Part shown: in pieces, positions 63,065 to 64,000 of the stretch
Layout: the number at the start of each line of letters is the position of its first letter
How positions within the stretch are numbered: the stretch's first letter is position 1
NCBI GenBank assembly: GCA_963780545.1
Contig: CAWACK010000019.1
Coordinates: 9,568-73,567, forward strand
DNA length: 64,000 nucleotides
Reading direction: 5' to 3'
Source of the DNA: UBA8941 sp963780545
GTDB lineage: Archaea; Thermoproteota; Bathyarchaeia; TCS64
Notes under the pieces: generated by a model
Told to the model about the DNA's origin: nothing
Seen by the model: only the letters and a program-made list of their open reading frames with translations
The model's database searches: none
Position numbers and translations under genes: made by a program

Positions 63065-63092
63065 CATAGCCTTATCCTCACTTCAGTCTGAT
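63065..63092 (+). repeat. Conserved leader, copy 4
   Basis: AGCCTTATCCTCACTTC then AGTCTGATACT. Followed by a short frame (MTYLQSLSNIAGTLGN) that may be the remnant of another membrane paralogue. CG tract at 62999-63008 upstream. Confidence 0.6.
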
Positions 63093-63227
63093 ACTCAACC
63101 GTTACTTGATTGAATGACCTATCTCCAGTCATTATCAAACATCGCTGGAACCCTAGGTAATCGTAGCCTACGCAACGTGGCCCAAGAGCTTCATAAGCAC
63201 CCGAACCCGATCCAATAATCGATCAAC

Positions 63228-63972
63228 TTGTACTCCGAATCACACTGCCACCTCGGCGACATAAGCCCCGAGGACGTGAAGAGAGCCGAAGATGCGGGAC
63301 TCGCCCTAATGATAACCATGGGCTTGGATGAGGCATCCACGAACACCGCGTTGAAGCTGGCGAAGAGGCACCCAAGCATACGGTTAAGCCTCGCAGTTCA
63401 CCCCTGGTACAGTGACGAGTTTACCGAAGAGACTCGAAAGATGTTCCTGAGGCTCGCCAAGAACCCTGAGGTGGTCGCCATAGGGGAGACGGGTCTAGAC
63501 TATACGGGGAGGATGAGTCGCCGGTGGGTCAGGGAGGAGAAGTATGTGCCTAAGGAGACTCAGGTGGCGACGTTCCGCGCCCACGTTGGGCTCGCGAGGG
63601 AGCTGAGCCTACCGGTCATCGTCCACGATAGGGCGCCGGGGCAGGAGGCTCTGGACCTCCTTGAGGAGGAGGGTGCGGCGAAGACCGGGGTCATAATCCA
63701 CGGCTTCTCCAAGGATAGGGCGTATGCGCTGCGATGTGAGAGGCTCGGATTCCACCTCTCCCTTGGGCTCAGGACTCTTGAGGCGCCTCCCCCCCGGTTT
63801 CGAGGAGGCGGTAAAGCATATCCCAATGAGGCTTGTTGTCACTGAGACCGATTCCGATAAGCCCTGGGAGGTTGTGAAGGCCTGTGAGATCGTTGGGAGG
63901 ATGAAGGGGCTGAGCGTGGGGGAGGTCGGCTCCGCTGCGACGGGGAACCTTCGTCGACTCACTAATCAATAG
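63228..63972 (+). pseudogene. TatD-like metal-dependent hydrolase, frameshift in a C run
   Basis: From TTG 63228: SESHCHLGDISPEDVKRAED (HxH), SLAVHPWYSDEFTEETRKMF, VVAIGETGLDYTGRM, LSLPVIVHDRAPGQEALDLL, TGVIIHGFSKDRAYALRCER. These are the metal-binding motifs of TatD nucleases. A shift within a run of seven C at about 63787-63793 is needed to continue GFEEAVKHIPMRLVVTETDS, DKPWEVVKACEIVGRM to 63972. With it the length (about 247) fits the family. A homopolymer indel suggests a read error or slippage. Confidence 0.85.
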
Positions 63973-64000
63973 ATCTTGCTTTCCAGTGTGCACCCCTTAT

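Overview
The window reads as a chromosomal segment of an archaeon. It carries archaeal-type RNase P component 4, diphthine synthase, RibL-type FAD synthase, an archaeal initiator tRNA-Met, an archaeo-eukaryotic primase relative, geranylgeranyl reductase, PRC-barrel and ARPP-1 proteins, and a FilR1-type regulator. An aldehyde ferredoxin oxidoreductase with MoaD-like partners, a UbiD-family decarboxylase and an F420-type LLM flavoprotein fit an uncultured, probably anaerobic TACK lineage such as Bathyarchaeia. That placement is inference. Many genes appear to start with TTG, GTG or even CTG.

Layout. 1-9 kb: a regulator/beta-helix fusion cut by the window edge, two IS110-type transposase genes (one decayed), a thioredoxin, a geranylgeranyl reductase with an amber codon, and a broken primase-like gene. 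9-20 kb: small hypothetical, SDR, phosphatase, hydrolase, SnoaL and surface-protein genes among gene fragments. 20-28 kb: a large hybrid histidine kinase, an ABC exporter, a VOC protein and membrane proteins. 28-38 kb: redox and aromatic-type enzymes (LLM flavoprotein, flavodoxin, tandem carboxymuconolactone decarboxylase, UbiD, DUF1254/DUF1214) and small proteins. 38-41.3 kb: cofactor block coaBC-nadA-nadC. 41.6-45.7 kb: membrane proteins, an FMN/ferredoxin fusion and a ParB-like gene. 45.8-52.7 kb: an AT-rich integrated element ending in a tyrosine integrase whose reading frame runs into the initiator tRNA-Met gene; it carries a TIR-like effector, an HNH nuclease, a Toprim fragment and membrane proteins. 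52.8-54.6 kb: the overlapping operon rnp4-dphB/DUF357-ribL. 55-64 kb: AhpD-like, cupin, DSD1-like and PPOx proteins, AOR with two MoaD-like proteins, an SDR and a TatD-like gene.

Two window-wide features stand out. First, about 60 short alternating CG tracts (CGCGCG-like, sometimes running into GTGTGC) lie almost only between genes and are absent from the integrated element after 46.8 kb. Several gene fragments are bounded exactly by these tracts, including a partial duplicate of the DUF1214 gene. Second, about a dozen recognisable genes are broken by a single frameshift or stop. This is either active gene decay or consensus error in the assembly, and raw reads would decide. Two downstream genes seem to start at CTG codons overlapping the upstream TGA stop (CTGA).
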